Assembly: GCA_965153355.1 (NCBI GenBank)
Contig: OZ231127.1
Coordinates: 71,300,001-71,364,000, forward strand
Length of the DNA: 64,000 nucleotides
Source: Flaccisagitta enflata
Taxonomy: Eukaryota > Chaetognatha > Sagittoidea > Aphragmophora
Reading direction: 5' to 3'
The position numbers and the translations under genes were made by a program. The notes under the pieces are model-generated. The model worked only from the letters and a program-made list of their open reading frames with translations, was not told the origin of the DNA and searched no databases. Position 1 is the first letter of the stretch. Each line of letters opens with the position of its first letter. Below, piece after piece: positions 46,620-58,536 of this stretch.

Positions 46620-46707
46620 GTGTGTGTGAAGTCACTGTGTGTGTGACTGTGTGTGTGACTGTGTGTGTGACTGTGTGTGTGTGTGTGTGTGTGTGACTGT
46701 GTGTGTG

Positions 46708-46777
<70 letters not shown>

Positions 46778-46806
46778 CGGGACTGTGTGTTTGTGTGTGT
46801 GCGTGC
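46620..46806. repeat. (GT)n and (GTGTGACT)n microsatellite
   Basis: gtgtgtgtgact units at the left edge, then pure GT at about 46696-46776. Confidence 0.97.
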
Positions 46807-47665
46807 ACTTTTTCATTCGGGTACATGTTCACTATTACTGATATTTTCATTGCTTAAAAAACAAATGTGATACCTTTGTATGACTTCAATTCGGCATACA
46901 CTCGCTGCTGATGACTTGATTCTTGCAACCTTGTTTTTTCGATTCGTGATCGATGCGCAGATCTTCACATATAATCACTTAATCGCAGGAAAAAAATCTA
47001 TAAAAAAATGCCATCTTGTAATTGAGAAAAGAAAGTATCACGAGTTTAATTGTAACCGCATTTTCACGGTACACAAGAAACTTAATGATTTCCAGTTTAA
47101 CGAGGTTTAGCCGCGATCTGCTTCGTGATTCTATTACGTCACCTTGGAAGAGTGTAGCCAATGTTTCTAAAGAAAATTTATTGAAAATTTCTATTTTTTT
47201 CATTTTTGGTCACTTACAGGGGGTCGGTCTAAATTCTCAATTTGCATAGAAAAAGAAAAAATGACAAAACAAAGAACATAGTTCCCGTCCCAAATCGATT
47301 GCAGAGAGAAATATGTTTTTCAAAATGCAAAATTTCCCTGTGTTTGGCTTTCTTAGAATTTAGACCATAGAAAGTGAAAAAAAGTGTGAGCAAAAATTTG
47401 CTGAAAACTATCATTTTCCTGTTTGTTTTCATTAGAATCGCATAGTTCAAATCACTTATATGATAAAATGGTATACACCAAGAGTCTTTAGAGACAATTT
47501 ATCTATTAAAAGCATTCCAGCTTCATAATTGTCCTGAAAATAATGCAAAAAGTATGGTGAAACACTTTATTTTTCCTTCAAAAATTTGCTGTCTTATCCT
47601 TTTGGTAGGAGTAGTATCAGTAAACTAGTGAAACAAATCTTTCCTCCAAATCCCAGAAGGTGTAG
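46807..47665. other. No gene recognised; short inverted repeat
   Basis: Overlapping frames of 73-76 codons have no domain. ggtctaaattct (47226) and agaatttagacc (47354) form an inverted repeat about 130 bp apart, possibly an old MITE. Confidence 0.4.
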
Positions 47666-47669
47666 ATTT

Positions 47670-48243
47670 AATAGTCGCAAAAGTGTTACATGGTCAGCGG
47701 TACCCAGTGCCCCTAAGTTAGTGTATGTGGGAATGAGAGTATGAGAGGGGCAGCGGCCCCGGAAAGGCCGATGACCTATGATTCCACATAGGACAATTTT
47801 CCCCGGTTTGAGAAGCTGGTTTGGAGGGCTGAGAGGCCTGATTTTGGGTCTGAAAGGTCTGATTTAGGGTCTGAGAGGCGTGGTTTGGGGTCTGAGAGGC
47901 TTAATTTGGGGTCTGAAAGGCCTGATTTGGGTCTGAGGGGTCTAATTTGGGGTCTGAAAGGCCTAATTTGGGGGTCTGAGAAGCCTGATTTGGGGTCTAT
48001 GAGGTTTGATTTTGGGTCTGAGAGGCCTGATTGAGGGTCTGGGAGGCCTGATTTTGGGTCTGAGAGGCCTGATTTAGGGTCAGAAAGGTCTGATTTGGGG
48101 TCTGAAAGGCCTGATTTGGACTCTGAGAGGCCTTATTTGAGGCTTGGAGAGGGGGAGACGTACGTACGGAAAACGGAAACCGGAGAAAATTGCCCTATGT
48201 GGAATCATAAGTCACCGGCCCCTCCGGGGCCGCTGCCCAAAAA
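47670..48243 (-). mobile_element. F2 element with 20-21-bp core
   Basis: On +: AATAGTCGCaaaagtgttac, atggtcagcggtacccagtg, GGGCAGCGGCCCCggaaaGGCCGATGACCTATG, about 17 units of gatttggggtctgagaggcc, then catAaGTCAcCGGCCCCtccGGGGCCGCTGCCC-AAAAA. The core unit is the inverse of the one in the copy at 4754-5303. Confidence 0.92.
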
Positions 48244-48660
48244 CCACTGACTTTTGGACCGATGAACAGATTACTACTTAAAAATGATTTAGAGAATGAA
48301 AGAACTGTGCGTGAACTTACTCCAAGAGACTCTCCTCTCCTCATTTTGAACCCCCGAGGGAAGAACAATCATCAATTCAATTCCAGTGATTCCCCCTCTC
48401 CCTCTCTCTCTCTCTCTCTCTCCCCTTTTGTTTTCTCATCTTCTTTTCTATTGCTTACTCTTTCTACTTCTCCTACTGCTTTTTCTCCATTATTGTTTTA
48501 AGGCAATCGGCCATAGGCACTGGTGTCCTTTCAGGCTGCGGAACAAACCAGATGCAGAGCATAACATCAATATAGCTTTCTCCGATCTCAGAGGGATATT
48601 GACAATAATATGTTTTTTGAACATCAAGAGTGAGTGAAAAATGATTCGTAGGATGAAATT
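48244..48660. other. No gene; short (CT)n
   Basis: CT tract at 48397-48421. Overlapping short frames have no domain. Confidence 0.45.
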
Positions 48661-48662
48661 TT

Positions 48663-48810
48663 TATGTCTCGTGCACGCGACTCTACAACCTGCTTTGTCC
48701 GTCGATCCATCCATTGGTCAAAATTTGCTGCTCAATGCATGGCTAGCCATTTTTATCACTGCCCCTGCCCCCCCAGCGTTCTGCTTGGGTAGCCGTGTAT
48801 CCGGTTTTGT
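48663..48810 (+). mobile_element. F1 element, decayed
   Basis: tctCGTGCACGCGACT, ctacaacctgctttgtccg, gccatttttatcactgcccc, tgcccccccagcg, tgggtagCCGtgtatcCGGttTTGT. The internal arm is lost. Confidence 0.85.
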
Positions 48811-49345
48811 CTCATATTCGGATTTACGGGGGATGTCTTGAGGTAGCCGTCTTCTTGGCCTTTTCATCCCATCCTGCAATAGTCTCGGAGACATTGAGTA
48901 CAACTAATCCTCCATTGTTTCGCATTTTGTGCTTATATGCATGAAGTTCTTTTCTCTTCGCCTTCCTCATTCTTAAACCATACCACGTGGTTGTTTTTAC
49001 ATCTGTTTCATCAATTAATAAGACGGTGTGTCTTCTTTTTTTTTCAAATAGTAAAGGGAACCACTGACTACAAATAGACATTCTCTTTTGCTCATTTGCA
49101 TGCAACCGTTTTCTCTTCCACAGCCCCATTCTATCTCTGAAACCAGATTGGAATCAACCGGGAAAAATAATTCCTTGAATTTTATCGCTGAAAATCTAGA
49201 AATTGAGATCGTTGAGACGATTTTCACAGTCCAATTATTTTAGGAATCAATAGCAAACGAATGGATTAATGAATAAAACGACAAATGAATGACTGCATGA
49301 ATGAACGAATAAGTGGATGAATGAATTATTTGAAATTTAGAAATT
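48811..49345. other. No supported gene
   Basis: A 101-codon frame on the minus strand (48824-49129) has mixed amino-acid composition, unlike the microsatellite frames. It ends in the F1-adjacent region and has no partner exon. I cannot assign a family. Confidence 0.35.
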
Positions 49346-49365
49346 CAGAAATTTAGAATGAAGGA

Positions 49366-49677
<312 letters not shown>

Positions 49678-49732
49678 AAAAGAAAAAATCAATGAATCAA
49701 TGAAAGAATGAATTCCAAAAAAAAAGGAAAAG

Positions 49733-49870
49733 ATGAATGAATGAATGAATGAATGAATGAATGAATGAATGAATGAATGAAGGAATGAATGAATGAATGT
49801 ATGAATGTATGAATGGATGAATTTTTTGAATGGATGAATGGATGAATGGATGAATGGATGAGTGAATGAA
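49733..49870. repeat. (GAAT)n microsatellite with GGAT interruptions
   Basis: About 70 bp of pure ATGA followed by atgg/atgt variants. Confidence 0.97.
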
Positions 49871-49933
49871 AGAATGAATAAATGACTGAGAAAATAGAAA
49901 GTCGTCTTTAAAAATCTGCACAAATGACTACCT

Positions 49934-50095
49934 AAGTCGCGTGCGGGTGGGCAGGGACAGTGATTAGAACGGCTAACCAAACATTTGGGCATGGGCAGTA
50001 CCGCGAAAAACGCCCTTCGATGCCGATCAAGCAATGTGTGACCATCCTACGATCCGACGGACATAGCGGGTTGTAGAGTTTCGTGCATGGGCTAA
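49934..50095 (-). mobile_element. F1 element, decayed terminal hairpin
   Basis: On +: cctAAGTCGCGTGCGGGTGGGC, agggacagtgattagaacgg, ctaaccaaacatttgggcat, cgatccgacgg, acatagcgggttgtag, agtttcGTGCAtgggCTAAAAA. The CAAGGCC end is missing. Confidence 0.8.
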
Positions 50096-50340
50096 AAATA
50101 AAACACTTCAAACCTATCATGGGTTACCAATATCATCGTGCCAAGTTGGCACAATGACACCTTATCACCTCAACACTGAGCCGGTCTTAGCCACCGCGGG
50201 GCCCTAGGCTTGACTGCTACCGCGGGGCCCCCAGCCCCCCCCCCACCCTGCAGGCCCTGCCAGCCCATTCTCTTGGCTTTTCCACCATGCTGCCCTCCTC
50301 TTCCTCTGATATTATACTACGCAAATAACAAAAAAGCCGC

Positions 50341-50897
50341 AGTTTTAAATGGCAATTTATCATATCGAACTTTAAAATAATCAAACAAAATCTTAGACCA
50401 TTTTGAAGATCTCAAAAAGATCTTTCATTTGGCTTCAATCTGGTATTTCTAGCTTTATTTGTTTAGAAATGGCATAAAAAAGAGTAAAAACATTGCCACT
50501 TTCAGTTTTGCAATCTTATTGAAAAATGAGCATTTTTGCAAAAGAGAGGTTCACTTTGGCAAGCTCTATCTCCTAAACGGTTTGAGATACAGACCTGGGA
50601 TTGGTCTAGAATGAAAGAAAATTCAAAAATTTTTCAAATCAGTGGAACAAAAAAATTTTGAATTGATTTCTTGTGTCTCTTCCACTTAGCTACAAAAGGG
50701 TGCAGCTTTTTTTTTTGATTCACGTAGTATAAAGGCTCTCATCATTATGCTAGTTTGGGTTTGAGTAGTTACGTTGTCCAACTTTCATATATTGAGCAGG
50801 CAAGACATTTGAAAACCAAAAGCCTATTTATTTTTTTTGTTTAAAACATCTTATAATGTAATAATTTTTTTAAAAAGATTGAATATACTTAATTCTC
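50341..50897. repeat. 557-bp tandem duplication, unit 1
   Basis: From agttttaaatggcaatttat to gaatatacttaattctc. Head-to-tail with unit 2. I noticed only about four base differences in 557. Confidence 0.97.
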
Positions 50898-51454
50898 AGT
50901 TTTAAATGGCAATTTATCATATCGAACTTTAAAATAATCAAACAAAATCTTAGACCATTTTGAAAATCTCAAAAAGATCTTTCATTTGGCTTCAATCTGG
51001 TATTTCTAGCTTTATTTGTTTAGAAATGGCATAAAAAAGAGTAAAAACATTGCCACTTTCAGTTTTGCAATCTTATTGAAAAATGAGCATTTTTGCAAAA
51101 GAGAGGTTCACTTTGGCAAGCTCTATCTCCTAAACGGTTTGAGATACAGACCTGGGATTGGTCTAGAATGAAAGAAAATTCAAAAATTTTTAAAATCAGT
51201 GGAACAAAAAAATTTTGAATTGATTTCTTGTGTCTCTTCCACTTAGCTACAAAAGGGTGCAGCTTTTTTTTTTGATTCGCGTAGTATAAAGGCTCTCATC
51301 ATTATGCTAGTTTGGGTTTGAGTAGTTACGTTGTCCAACTTTCATATATTGAGCGGGCAAGACATTTGAAAACCAAAAGCCTATTTATTTTTTTTGTTTA
51401 AAACATCTTATAATGTAATAATTTTTTTAAAAAGATTGAATATACTTAATTCTG
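50898..51454. repeat. 557-bp tandem duplication, unit 2
   Basis: Exact offset of 557 bp along its length, with no indels noticed. The junction lies within the hAT-like element, so the duplication arose inside it or inside its ancestor. Confidence 0.97.
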
Positions 51455-51635
51455 GAGAAAATCTGACAGATTATGGTTTGCAACTTAATGATAAGCAATT
51501 CCAATTGCCATGATACTAAAACATGATTCGAAAAAGGAATGGGAAAAAAAGAAAATTTTTTAAAGATTGAGAAAAAAAATATAAATGAATTTCTTTGATA
51601 CATCAATACTTTATCTTTAACAATGGAGCTCTTTT

Positions 51636-51840
51636 TATTCGCGTGCTCCGCTTTGTTGGTCCGTCGGTCCATCCATCCATCGGTCCATTGATCCATCTGT
51701 CAGTCTGTCCATCACACTTTTTCTTTTTGGTATTAATGTTTTTTTTTGGCCTAGCTGCTCCTGCCCAAATGCTCCACTGACCTCAAATATGGCCCCTGCC
51801 CACCCACACATGACTGGGGTAGCCATGTATCTGGCCTTGT
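51636..51840 (+). mobile_element. F1 element, type B, left arm decayed
   Basis: atTCGCGTGCtcCGCtttgttggt, (GGTCCATC)n, cacactttttctttttgg, ttggcctagctgctcctgcc, gacctcaaatatggcccctg, cccaCACAtGACT, gtagccatgtatctGGCCTTG-TT. The second CGCGACT of the left hairpin is deleted. Confidence 0.88.
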
Positions 51841-51904
51841 TTATATTTACTCTCTTATTCTCTTTTTCTTTTTTCTGTGTTTCTTTTTTGTCTTTTGTCT
51901 TCCT

Positions 51905-51953
51905 GTCATTCTTTCTCTGTTTCTTTCTCTGTTTCTTTCTCTGTTTCTTTCTC

Positions 51954-52005
<52 letters not shown>

Positions 52006-52045
52006 TTTTTCTTTCTTTCTTTTTTTCTTTCTTCCTTTCTTTTTT
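51905..52045. repeat. (TTTC)n microsatellite
   Basis: TTTC repeats with ctct variants at the left edge. Confidence 0.96.
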
Positions 52046-52379
52046 CCAAGTTGGGGGCCCTACCGCGGGGCCCCCCTCACCGCGGGGCCCTAGGCTTAAG
52101 CCTCTTAAGCCTATTGGGATGTCCGGCTCAGCCTCAACACCTTGACACGATAGGAACCTGGCACTGCGATATTCCGATTCAATTATCTCTTTGTTTTTGT
52201 CAGCTTGAGTGAGGATCGACAACTCCAATTGCAAGAAAGATTATCGACCTCTGCTTTCGTTTCCGATATCAAAATTGCATCAGAGCAAAAGAGTAAACAG
52301 AATTGTGATCAGGGAGAACAAGGACAACATTATAAACGAAGCGCTGTCAGTGAAACACACGCAAGCGAGTACACATCAG

Positions 52380-53040
<661 letters not shown>

Positions 53041-53043
53041 CTG

Positions 53044-53307
<264 letters not shown>

Positions 53308-53459
53308 GTTCTTGGTATGTTTGTATGTTTGTATGTTTGTATGTTTGTCTCTGTATTTTTCTTTCTTTTTCTATTCTTCTTTCTAGTCTTTCATTCAACC
53401 TTCTTATTCCAATCTCTACCTGTCTCTTTGTCTCTGTATCTCTGCTCTGTGTCTCTGTC

Positions 53460-53493
53460 TCTCAATCCCTGTCTCTTTCTCTGTCTCTGTTTC

Positions 53494-53570
<77 letters not shown>

Positions 53571-53630
53571 TGTCGCGATGCGAGAGTCGCGGGCACTTCA
53601 ACACGCGCGCGCAAGTGACCGGTCGCGTGC

Positions 53631-53690
<60 letters not shown>
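53460..53690. repeat. Two (CT)n microsatellites around a CG-rich spacer
   Basis: CT at about 53520-53567 and 53634-53688. The spacer contains cgcgatgcgagagtcgcggg and ggtcgcgtgcgaac, which are CpG-rich but lack F1 order. Confidence 0.95.
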
Positions 53691-53800
53691 ACCCGCACAC
53701 TCGGCGTGCCATCAAAGTTTCTTCTGGTCTTATTCGCAATCGGCGCACTAACATTTTTTCTGTGTGATTGTGTGTTTGTGTGCTTGCGTTTGTTCTTGTA

Positions 53801-54309
53801 CAGTAGATGTCGTCTATACTTGAAAATACGGGGGCCCTCATACCATAACTACTATTTATGCCAGTGAAATGAAACTGTGTGTGTATAATGCTTATGTCCT
53901 ATAGGGTTGACGATGGGGTATGGCAGCTTTGTGGAAAGAAAATTCTTTTGAATATACTAAATCATATTGGCTCCACTTGAACAGTTGCTGGAATTGGTCT
54001 AGTGGTTAACTCACTTAACTTCAGATTCATCGCAAGCAGTTTATTTCTTCAAAGGTTCCAGGTTCGAATCCCGGGCTGGTTTTGCAACTTAAGCAAATAG
54101 ATAAAGCTGAAATTCTGCCATAAAAGTGATTGATCCTAATGTTTTATACTAAAAGTTTTTTTTGTAAGGTAAGCCGTAGGGGGATGCCATACCCCATCGT
54201 CAACCCCTTAGGGTCTATACATTACACCAGCAAAATATCAGTCCCCTCATTGTACTGATGCTCAGGTTATGAGCTCCCCCGTATTTCCAAGTCTAGACGA
54301 CATCTACTG
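53801..54309. mobile_element. M1 palindromic TA-MITE, second copy (509 bp)
   Basis: Termini CAGTAGATGTCGTCTAtACT and its inverse with few mismatches over about 36 bp, flanked by TA (53799-53800, 54310-54311). Second inverted pair gttgacgatggggtatggca (53907) and tgccataccccatcgtcaac (54184). The centre (about 53950-54150) is not palindromic and holds a tRNA-like sequence. Confidence 0.92.
53986..54085 (+). pseudogene. tRNA-like relic with A and B boxes inside an M1 MITE
   Basis: A-box-like TGGTCTAGTGG (53995-54005) and a consensus B-box GGTTCGAATCC (54061-54071), 56 bp apart, as in tRNA genes and tRNA-derived SINEs. The T arm pairs at four of five positions (CCAGG with CCCGG). The anticodon stem is poor and the acceptor strands (about gctggaa and gctggtt) do not pair, so a functional tRNA is unlikely. 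Confidence 0.6.
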
Positions 54310-54319
54310 TATGTGTGAT

Positions 54320-54322
<3 letters not shown>

Positions 54323-54398
<76 letters not shown>
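54323..54398. repeat. (GA)n microsatellite
   Basis: Uninterrupted GA, starting just outside the M1 element. Confidence 0.97.
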
Positions 54399-54403
<5 letters not shown>

Positions 54404-54409
54404 AAAAAA

Positions 54410-54513
54410 GAAAGACAGAAAGACAGAAAGACAGAAAGACAAAAAGAAAGAATGAAAGAAAGAAAGAGATACAGACCGACAGACAGACAGACATAGACAG
54501 GCATCAGACAGAC

Positions 54514-54595
<82 letters not shown>

Positions 54596-54715
54596 GAACA
54601 GGCAGGCAGACAGACAGACAGATAGACAGATAGACGGACGGACAAACAGAAAGACAGACAGACTGAATAGCAGACAGACAGACAGACAGACAGACAGACA
54701 TATGCATAGTGGAGA
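54410..54715. repeat. (GACA)n microsatellite with GAAA-type left edge
   Basis: gacagaaa and gaaagaaag units, then nearly pure GACA at 54515-54590 and further degenerate GACA to 54700. Confidence 0.96.
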
Positions 54716-54761
54716 TGGAGAGATAGAAAAAGATGGAAAGAGAGAGAAATAAACAGCAATA

Positions 54762-55498
54762 CACTTTTTTTTTTATAAGCACGCTCTTTTTTCGGCTGAG
54801 GCTGAGCGTGCTTAGCAAAATCTTATTTTCGAGGCTGAAATGTGCTTAAATGCGTGCTTATCATTTATCAGTAAGTAATTGTCCTATTCAGTACATATGA
54901 GAATGACTACAAAGTACACAGTACACAGTAAGGTAGAAAAAATAGTATAATAAAGAGTATTGTATAATATAGAATAAAGTATAGTATAAAATACAGTAAT
55001 GAATGTATTTTATATGAAGAAATATATAGTCTTTCACTGACGTTGTCCTACTTTTATATAAACCGTGGGATGTGATTAGTATTTTGATTCAATATAAACT
55101 TTTTTTAGATTTTCAGCGCTATTTAGTATCCTGATATATTGTTCTTTTTTGGTGGTCCTTATTACAACAATTAATTCTTATTAATGATAGTATCTAAGCT
55201 ATAATATTTTTAAAGATCATTATAAATTCAGTCACTTTTATTAGTATCAAATCAAAGTCCTGAGTGTATTGACAAATTGATATTATAGATAATTTTAGTT
55301 TTTATGAAAGTTTCCGTTGGTTTTTTTCAAATTCCAACAAAAAATGTCTAAAAATTGGCATTTTTTAAAAAATTGCCCAAATCTTTTTTTCAAATTGGAA
55401 ATCTCAGCCTGGAGCGTGCTTAGCAATGTGCTTAAATTTTCTCAATATCTGAGGCTGGGCGTGCTTATAAACGAGGTGCTTATAAAAAAAAAAAAGTG
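54762..55498. mobile_element. TA-flanked MITE with GCGTGCTTA subterminal repeats (737 bp)
   Basis: Ends CACTTTTTTTTTTATAAGCA and its near inverse (tgcttataaaaaaaaaaaag-tg), flanked by TA (54760-54761 and 55499-55500). gagcgtgcttagcaa and gaggctg(a/g)gcgtgctta recur near both ends in both orientations, possible binding repeats for a source transposase. AT-rich interior without a long frame. Confidence 0.85.
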
Positions 55499-55740
55499 TA
55501 TGACGACAGAGGGTAACTTTAGTAAAACAAAGAAGTTACCAGTCCATCTATCTTCTCCAACTTCTCCTTTTCTTTTCTGTCTTCCTTTTTTTCTTCCTTT
55601 TTTTTTTTGGTCTTTTTCCTTCCGTCTTTCAATTATTTCTCATTCAAATCTCATCAGGAATGTAAATGGTCTTCTCTCACTTCTCTCACTGACACAGGCT
55701 TGATCACCCAGTAATGGTCAATAAGGGAAAATGCGACCCT
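55499..55740. other. No gene; pyrimidine-rich
   Basis: T- and CTT-rich sequence, nothing else seen. Confidence 0.5.
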
Positions 55741-56562
55741 TTTTGGGCAGCGGCCCCGAAGGGGCCGATGACCTATGCTTTCACACAGGGGAAATTTCTC
55801 CTTCATCTTCTCCAGTGTACCCCCCCCCCCCTTGGAGACCATATTCCAGCATCGAGGCCCAAATCCTAGCCGCGAGGCCCAAATCCTAGCCTCGAGGCCC
55901 AAATCCTAGCCTCGAGGCCCAAATCCCAGCCGTGAGGCCCAAATCCCAGCCTCGAGGCCCAAGTCCCGGCCTCGAGGCCCAAATCCCAGCCTCGAGGCTC
56001 AAATCCCAGCCTCGAGGCTCAAATCCCTGCCTCGAGGCTCAAATCCCAGGCTCGAGGCTCAAATCCCAGGCTTGAGGCTCAAATCCCAGGCTTGAGGCTC
56101 AAATCCCAGGCTTGAGGCTCAAATCCCAGGCTTGAGGCCCAAGTCCCAGCCTTGAGGCTCAAATCCCAGCCTCGAGGCTCAAATCCCAGCCTCAAAGCTC
56201 AAATCCCTGCCTCGAGGCTCAAATCCCAGGCTCGAGGCTCAAATCCCAGGCTCGAGGCTCAAATCCCAGGGTTGAGGCTCAAATCCCAGGCTTGAGGCTC
56301 AAATCCCAGGCTCGAGGCTCAAATCCCCGGCTCGAGGCTCAAATCCCAGGCTCGAGGCTCAAATCCCAGTCATGAAGCTCAAATCCCAGCCTCCAGGCTC
56401 AAATCCAAGCCTCCAGGCTCAAATCCCAGCCTCCAGGCTCAAATAAAATCAGCATAGGTCATCGGCCCCTTCGGGGCCGCTGCCCCACTAACCATCTCAT
56501 ACCCACATACACTCACATAGGGGCAACGGGTACCGCTGACCATCTAACGCTTTTGCGACTAT
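55741..56562 (+). mobile_element. F2 element, best-preserved, with about 30 units of 20 bp
   Basis: TTTTGGGCAGCGGCCCCGAA-GGGGCCGATGACCTATG, ctttcacacaggggaaattt, C-run, then 55837-56440 of a 20-bp repeat gaggctcaaatcccagcctc (early units read gaggcccaaatcctagcc). Right arm GCATAGGTCATCGGCCCCTT-CGGGGCCGCTGCCC, tail aactcacataggggcaacgg-like to gcttttGCGACTATT. Good reference copy for the family. Confidence 0.95.
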
Positions 56563-56785
56563 TTACTCCTTCATTCCTTTTTCCCTTTTTTTTTCTCCCT
56601 CAAATCCCTTTCTCTGCTTATTTTGGGGAGCGTCACTAAACCACAGGACGCCAACAACTATCATCTGTAAAAATTCATGATCATTCCTATAAAATGTTAA
56701 AATCTAAATGAGAACAAACCTGTACCAAAAGATATTTGCTCACCTGGCCAAATAACATTCATCCATTTATTTTTTTGAGTAAATA

Positions 56786-57870
56786 CTACCCAGGAAAAAA
56801 GTCTTCATTCACTTGATGAGGATGTTCATTTACTGAATAAACATCAAATAGTTTGGGGTTTTCTCTCTTTCTTTACTTTATCTGATGTCCAGCCTAGCTA
56901 ATCTGTTGATATCATTAATTCTTCCTGTTCCAGAGGCTTAGTGAAATCGGGACTTAATGGGACACTCATATGTTGGATGATATAAAAATCCTTATTGATA
57001 TAGTTAATCCACCAAAACAATGCGATGACTTCCATGTTTACAAATGCGCTTTCCAAAACAGATTCACCTCTGATTTTTCCACATTTTCAAAAAATGGAAG
57101 TCATCTTCAAATCGCTCTCATTTCTAAACGCTTTGAGCCAGAGGAATGGGATTGGTCCCAAATGATAGAACTTTCAAAGTAGTTCCTGAATCTCACCAAT
57201 TTTTCCTAATTATCATTACTAGAAGTGTAATTTTTACTGCTTATAACACCTCTCACAAAATTAGGCAAACTGGGATCAAAACTTGTCCACAATCACGTTT
57301 TTAAAGGCCAAAACTGGAGTCCAAGTTAGTGATAGTTTCAAATAATGTTATTCCCATGAGGTATCTACAAAAAAACTTCAAATCATGTCAACCAATAGCT
57401 GTTAATGGCTTTATCAAATGATATCATGCATGATATCAGCCTAAAATTTGTCGCTAAAACCAATCTATATTACAAGGATTTTTGATATTTTTTTTCAGCC
57501 ATCACTGACTGTATATTGGTACTGTTGAGTCATTTTTGTTTGTTAGTGATACAAAAACCCAAGAATTGATTTTTTTCTTGCCTTTTTCGTGATTAATCTT
57601 AAGCAGGTCTATGTTGTCTTATCATCAAAGATTTCCTCGTCAAAATCAGTCAAAATCTTTCACTGGATTTTTGGCAGAACACATCCTGAGAGCCAGGCAC
57701 TTTCCCGGGTGCACAATTTTGCCCTGGTTTGCAAAAATACTATATTTTAGCTCCCCCTATGTCAAATTTCAGCCCACTGATTGCATCATTTCTATCAATT
57801 TCGCTCATTTTACCAGTTCATTTAATTATGTGAAAGGTGTTAGGTGAACGAAGACTTATTTCCCAGGTAG
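56786..57870. mobile_element. TA-flanked MITE (1,085 bp)
   Basis: Left CTACCcaGGAAAaAAGTCTT and right inverse CTACCtgGGAAAtAAGTCTT, both continuing C(a/g)TTCAC. Flanked by TA at 56784-56785 and 57871-57872. Frames of 70 and 78 codons inside show no transposase motifs. Confidence 0.82.
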
Positions 57871-57872
57871 TA

Positions 57873-58377
57873 TGATAAACGTTAATTAGCACAGCTCAAA
57901 AAAGAATTCTTCAGTTTTCTTTTTTACTTTAATCAAAGTTTTCTTTTCAGTTTAAATTTTTTCATTACCTAGTCTTAAGGCATTAAAGCCAACTTCTAGT
58001 GATCCAAAGCAATTTGCGATGCAGAAATGGCGGCTATCCACAGTCCATCAGATCCCACCCTGATGGAAAAACAAAACATGTAACGCCACTTAATCCCTCT
58101 CCACCCACCTAGCTATCGCCATGCAGAAAAAAAGTCCTAAGCAATTGCATGCTCAGACATGCTTCAATATACTCTTCTATCGATCTCATTCAAAATCGAA
58201 AAAAAAAGAACGCAAAAAATATCAGTCGGTCATTCTGACCCTGTGTAAGGCCTAATAAACACAGTGAAAATAAATGGAAAAAAAACATCAATTGGTCTCA
58301 GTGATGCTGCATGTTTGAACCAATCAATTTCAGCCATCAAATTCAGGCATGATTATTATGTGATGAATCTCAGCTCT
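57873..58377. other. No gene recognised
   Basis: AT-rich without visible structure. Confidence 0.45.
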
Positions 58378-58536
58378 CACACAGTGGGCCTTAATGGGAT
58401 ATAGGTTCAAAAAAATCCTTGAGAGTAATGGCTTGTATAAGAAGGTATGTTTTATAGTGGAGTATTAATATTTACCCTAAAAAAAAATTCTCTTTGAAAG
58501 TTTTTTACAAAAATTATTAAAACATTTCCAATTTTT

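Larger units (their letters stand above)
50176..52131. mobile_element. hAT-like non-autonomous element (1,956 bp) with 8-bp target duplication
   Basis: Ends CTGAGCCGGtCt and the inverse of CTGAGCCGGaCa, flanked on both sides by the identical octamer CCTCAACA (50168-50175 and 52132-52139), the hallmark of hAT insertion. Subterminal GC blocks CCGCGGGGCCCTAGGCTT occur near each end (50197-50214 and 52079-52097). The interior holds a 557-bp tandem duplication, an F1 copy and a TTTC array. No transposase frame is present, so mobility would need enzyme supplied from elsewhere. Confidence 0.88.

Noticed and set aside
48824-49129. 101-codon minus-strand frame of normal-looking composition with LIDE, considered as a transposase fragment
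   Set aside because: No catalytic triad spacing, no inverted termini around it, no continuation upstream. A protein search would decide.
53560-53640. F1 copy between two CT arrays
   Set aside because: CpG-rich words (agtcgcgg, gtcgcgtgcg) are present but not in F1 order, and no body or right end is found.
53986-54085. Functional intron-containing tRNA gene
   Set aside because: Acceptor arms do not pair, the anticodon stem is poor and the T stem has a mismatch. Kept only as a tRNA-like relic.
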